58,320 nucleotides of DNA from Thiotrichaceae bacterium (GTDB lineage: Bacteria; Pseudomonadota; Gammaproteobacteria; Thiotrichales; Thiotrichaceae), in the NCBI GenBank assembly GCA_023144895.1, contig JAGLEV010000001.1, positions 1 to 58,320 of the forward strand, written 5' to 3'. Within the stretch, counting starts at the first letter, position 1. The number at the start of each line of letters is the position of its first letter. The notes under the pieces are model-generated. The model was not told the origin of the DNA. It did not search any database and saw only the letters and a list, made by a program, of their open reading frames with translations. A program made the position numbers and the translations under genes. Of the stretch, positions 56,522-58,320 are shown piece by piece.

Positions 56522-57416
56522 ATTGTTGAATAAGCTTGAGTACCCGCTTAGGTGCTTCCTCTTGAGGCATATGTCCAACATCTGCCAACAATGTCAGTTG
56601 GCTATTTTTTAATGAGGCATGCAATCTATGCCCATACTGTGGTGGTACGACATTATCCTTATCGCCCCAAATAATTAATGTCTCATGTGGTAAGTTCTGA
56701 TATTTACTGGCGACATTCTTTATATCATCAGGAATCATCTGTGCAACCGTCTGAGCTAAGGCATAACGTGAACCACTTCGTTTAAAGTTAGCGGTTGCTT
56801 CTTTCACTCCATCAGCAGGAATTTTAGATTCATTGTAAAAAGCATATTGATAGGCTTTTTTAGCTTGAAAAGAGGGAGAGACAAAATACAAGCCCGCAAG
56901 ACCTAAAAATGGTCGCTTAAGTTCGCGCAACATAGAAGGAAGTTTTTGCTGGTAAGCAGCGACATCGATTAACACTAAGCGATTAACACGATGTACTTTA
57001 GGTCTATCCAATAAAGCCAAGGTTAAAGCGACTCCACCACCCAGCGAATGCCCAATAATCGTCGCATTTTCAATTTGCTGATCATCCATTAATTGACGAA
57101 CAGCCAGTGCTTGATCATAGACAGAATAATGTCCATCCTTTGGTTTTGGCGACTGTCCAAAGCCTTTTAAATCAACAGCAATAACACGATAATCTTTAGC
57201 GAGATCATCAATAAGATAACGCCAAGTAAAACTACTTTCTGCTAAGCCATGTAATAGTATTAAAGGCTGACCTTGACCCTTTTCACGATAGAATAATTTA
57301 ACCGTTGAGCGATACTTATTATCCTCTGTAATTCTTTTTTCCCATGTGACAGGGCTCACTGAACAAGCGACCAAGAGAGAACACGATAATAATACTAACA
57401 CTGGGATTAATTGCAT
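56490..57416 (-). CDS. Alpha/beta-hydrolase lipoprotein
   Basis: A protein of about 308 residues. A lipoprotein signal (MQLIPVLVLLSCSL, lipobox LVAC) precedes an alpha/beta-hydrolase domain: PLILLHGLAESSFTWR (oxyanion loop), VIAVDLKGFGQSPKP, IIGHSLGGGVAL with the nucleophile Ser, IWGDKDNVVPP with the acid, and VGHMPQEEAP with the catalytic His. The triad is complete. It is probably anchored in the envelope; substrate unknown. The longest frame begins with TTG 57446, but ATG 57416 starts the signal sequence. It overlaps the end of murI by 32 bp. Confidence 0.85.
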   Translation of the reverse strand: MQLIPVLVLLSCSLLVACSVSPVTWEKRITEDNKYRSTVKLFYREKGQGQPLILLHGLAESSFTWRYLIDDLAKDYRVIAVDLKGFGQSPKPKDGHYSVYDQALAVRQLMDDQQIENATIIGHSLGGGVALTLALLDRPKVHRVNRLVLIDVAAYQQKLPSMLRELKRPFLGLAGLYFVSPSFQAKKAYQYAFYNESKIPADGVKEATANFKRSGSRYALAQTVAQMIPDDIKNVASKYQNLPHETLIIWGDKDNVVPPQYGHRLHASLKNSQLTLLADVGHMPQEEAPKRVLKLIQQFIAPNQLSSP

Positions 57417-57742
57417 TTTATCAACGACCAAGGGCTTAGGGCTCAATATTTAAACAGCCCATCTGCAAGATAATATAACAGATTGTAGAGCTCTTTTAAC
57501 TATGGCATAGAAGCAAAGGATACGACAAAGTAACAGACCAGTAGTGTGGCTACTCAGTTAAAGCGATAAGCCATTGGTCACTTATACTTTCACCCAATTA
57601 AATGAAAAAGCGCATGGGTATAAACAATCGGTAGGTCGGTAGAATTGATTAAATTAACATGTTATTAGTATCACATTATCCAACCTACAAAGAGGGTTAC
57701 CCTAGTCAAGCAAGACAAAGGATAGCCCTTTTTGGTGTTTAC
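57417..57742. other. 326-bp intergenic region
   Basis: The region separates two leftward genes. It holds the probable terminator of the thioredoxin-like gene (57689-57733) and the upstream region of the hydrolase gene. Nothing else was recognised. Confidence 0.4.
57689..57733 (-). terminator. Inverted repeat after the thioredoxin-like gene
   Basis: AAAGAGGGTTA (57689-57699) and TAGCCCTTTTT (57723-57733) pair over 11 bp with two G-T wobbles and a 23-nt loop, 9 bp after the stop of the leftward gene. On the minus strand the tail is CTCTTTGT, only partly T-rich. Confidence 0.4.
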
Positions 57743-58231
57743 TTACTTGTAACGTTGTTGCTGAGAAATATAACGTCTAATGGCTTTAGGGCTAATATTG
57801 CCAGTTTGCATTGCTTTTAACTTACCTGATGGTGAAAATATAAGGTAAGTTGGCGCACCTTTTAATGGTCGCTTAGCAACACGACGAACAAAACGATCAA
57901 ACTCTCGAGTATTTGTTACAAACGTTGGAAAGTTCACTTTAAAGCGCTTAAATGTTTTTAAGGCAACACCTCGATTACCATCAAGAGAAACCCCTACAAG
58001 CTGAGCATTAGGAAAAGTTCCCTTCGCTCTAACGAGCTCTGGCATTGACTTCATACAAGCTCTACAGCGTGAGTGCCATGCTTCAACAATAAGCCACTTA
58101 CCTTTACCAATAAATTTTGATAAATTTGCTTGCTTTCCTCCCATATCAGTCATTGCATAACTGCTTGTACTTATTAATGTGCTTAGCATTGTAAAAACCA
58201 AAGCCCATAAGGCAACTCTTTTATAGATCAT
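57743..58231 (-). CDS. Exported thioredoxin-like (TlpA-type) protein with CRAC motif
   Basis: A protein of about 162 residues with a signal peptide (MIYKRVALWALVFTMLS, cleavage near STSSYA) and a thioredoxin fold. The active site is EAWHSRCRACMKSMPELV, a CxxC of sequence CRAC, and the cis-proline loop is GAPTYLIFSPSGKLK. The C-terminal tail is basic. It probably acts in periplasmic thiol chemistry such as cytochrome or disulfide reduction. The longest frame starts at 58237, directly against GAGGG; ATG 58231 is 6 nt after it and is preferred. Confidence 0.82.
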   Translation of the reverse strand: MIYKRVALWALVFTMLSTLISTSSYAMTDMGGKQANLSKFIGKGKWLIVEAWHSRCRACMKSMPELVRAKGTFPNAQLVGVSLDGNRGVALKTFKRFKVNFPTFVTNTREFDRFVRRVAKRPLKGAPTYLIFSPSGKLKAMQTGNISPKAIRRYISQQQRYK

Positions 58232-58320
58232 AAACATCCCTCAACCCTTTGTGTATATTTCGGTAAATTAATATGTAAAATTATAATTAGTAGAATAAGC
58301 CGACAACTGAAAATAAATAG

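Overview
The window is an AT-rich chromosomal segment of a Gram-negative bacterium, most likely a gammaproteobacterium. The evidence is gene order and content: hflK-hflC-DUF2065-hisZ-purA, a YeiP-type EF-P paralogue (efpL), a Chromatium-type 2[4Fe-4S] ferredoxin, cysZ-cysM, prmB, psd, recC, metH, gltB-gltD, aroA and parE-murI. A TusE/DsrC-family protein and the general character recall Thiotrichales-like sulfur bacteria, but that placement is inference. No rRNA, tRNA or CRISPR array was seen.

Layout. 1-1070: a split membrane and pentapeptide-repeat gene pair running off the left edge. 1168-5590: an EamA exporter, then efpL flanked by two secreted proteins that share a repeated His/Cys-rich module. 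5640-13592: an exopolysaccharide-type phosphoglycosyl transferase, oppA, a glutaredoxin, a membrane-anchored HELVH protein, psd, prmB and a methyltransferase. 13819-21270: metH and the oppBCDF operon, whose oppA lies 9 kb away. 21624-26633: a secreted glycosidase-like protein with a CBM9-like domain, an HPP membrane protein, a lytic transglycosylase and a TusE/DsrC-like protein. 26973-34659: cysZ, cysM coupled to a catalytically dead exonuclease homologue, the hflK to purA cluster, and a ferredoxin. 34645-36226: a PIN / XRE-ImmA-IrrE pair with a palindromic operator. 36397-45856: DUF302, an acyltransferase, a small tyrosine-recombinase plus KfrA-like cassette, a glycine-zipper lipoprotein, recC, a beta-propeller-like secreted protein and a small membrane protein. 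46104-58231: aroA, gltD-gltB, parE-murI, a lipoprotein hydrolase and a thioredoxin-like protein.

Most genes are housekeeping: amino-acid synthesis (Met, Cys, His, Glu, aromatics), purine synthesis, peptide uptake, translation and membrane quality control. The less ordinary parts are: the His/Cys module family around efpL, including a perfect 12-bp hairpin over the efpL ribosome binding site and an array of five 10-11-bp direct repeats before the second module gene; the integrase/KfrA cassette at 37.9-40.4 kb, bounded by a 15-bp direct repeat; the exonuclease homologue that has lost all four acidic residues; and the PIN/XRE-protease pair. All coordinates include the stop codon. Where the longest open frame began upstream of the better ribosome binding site, I moved the start and say so.
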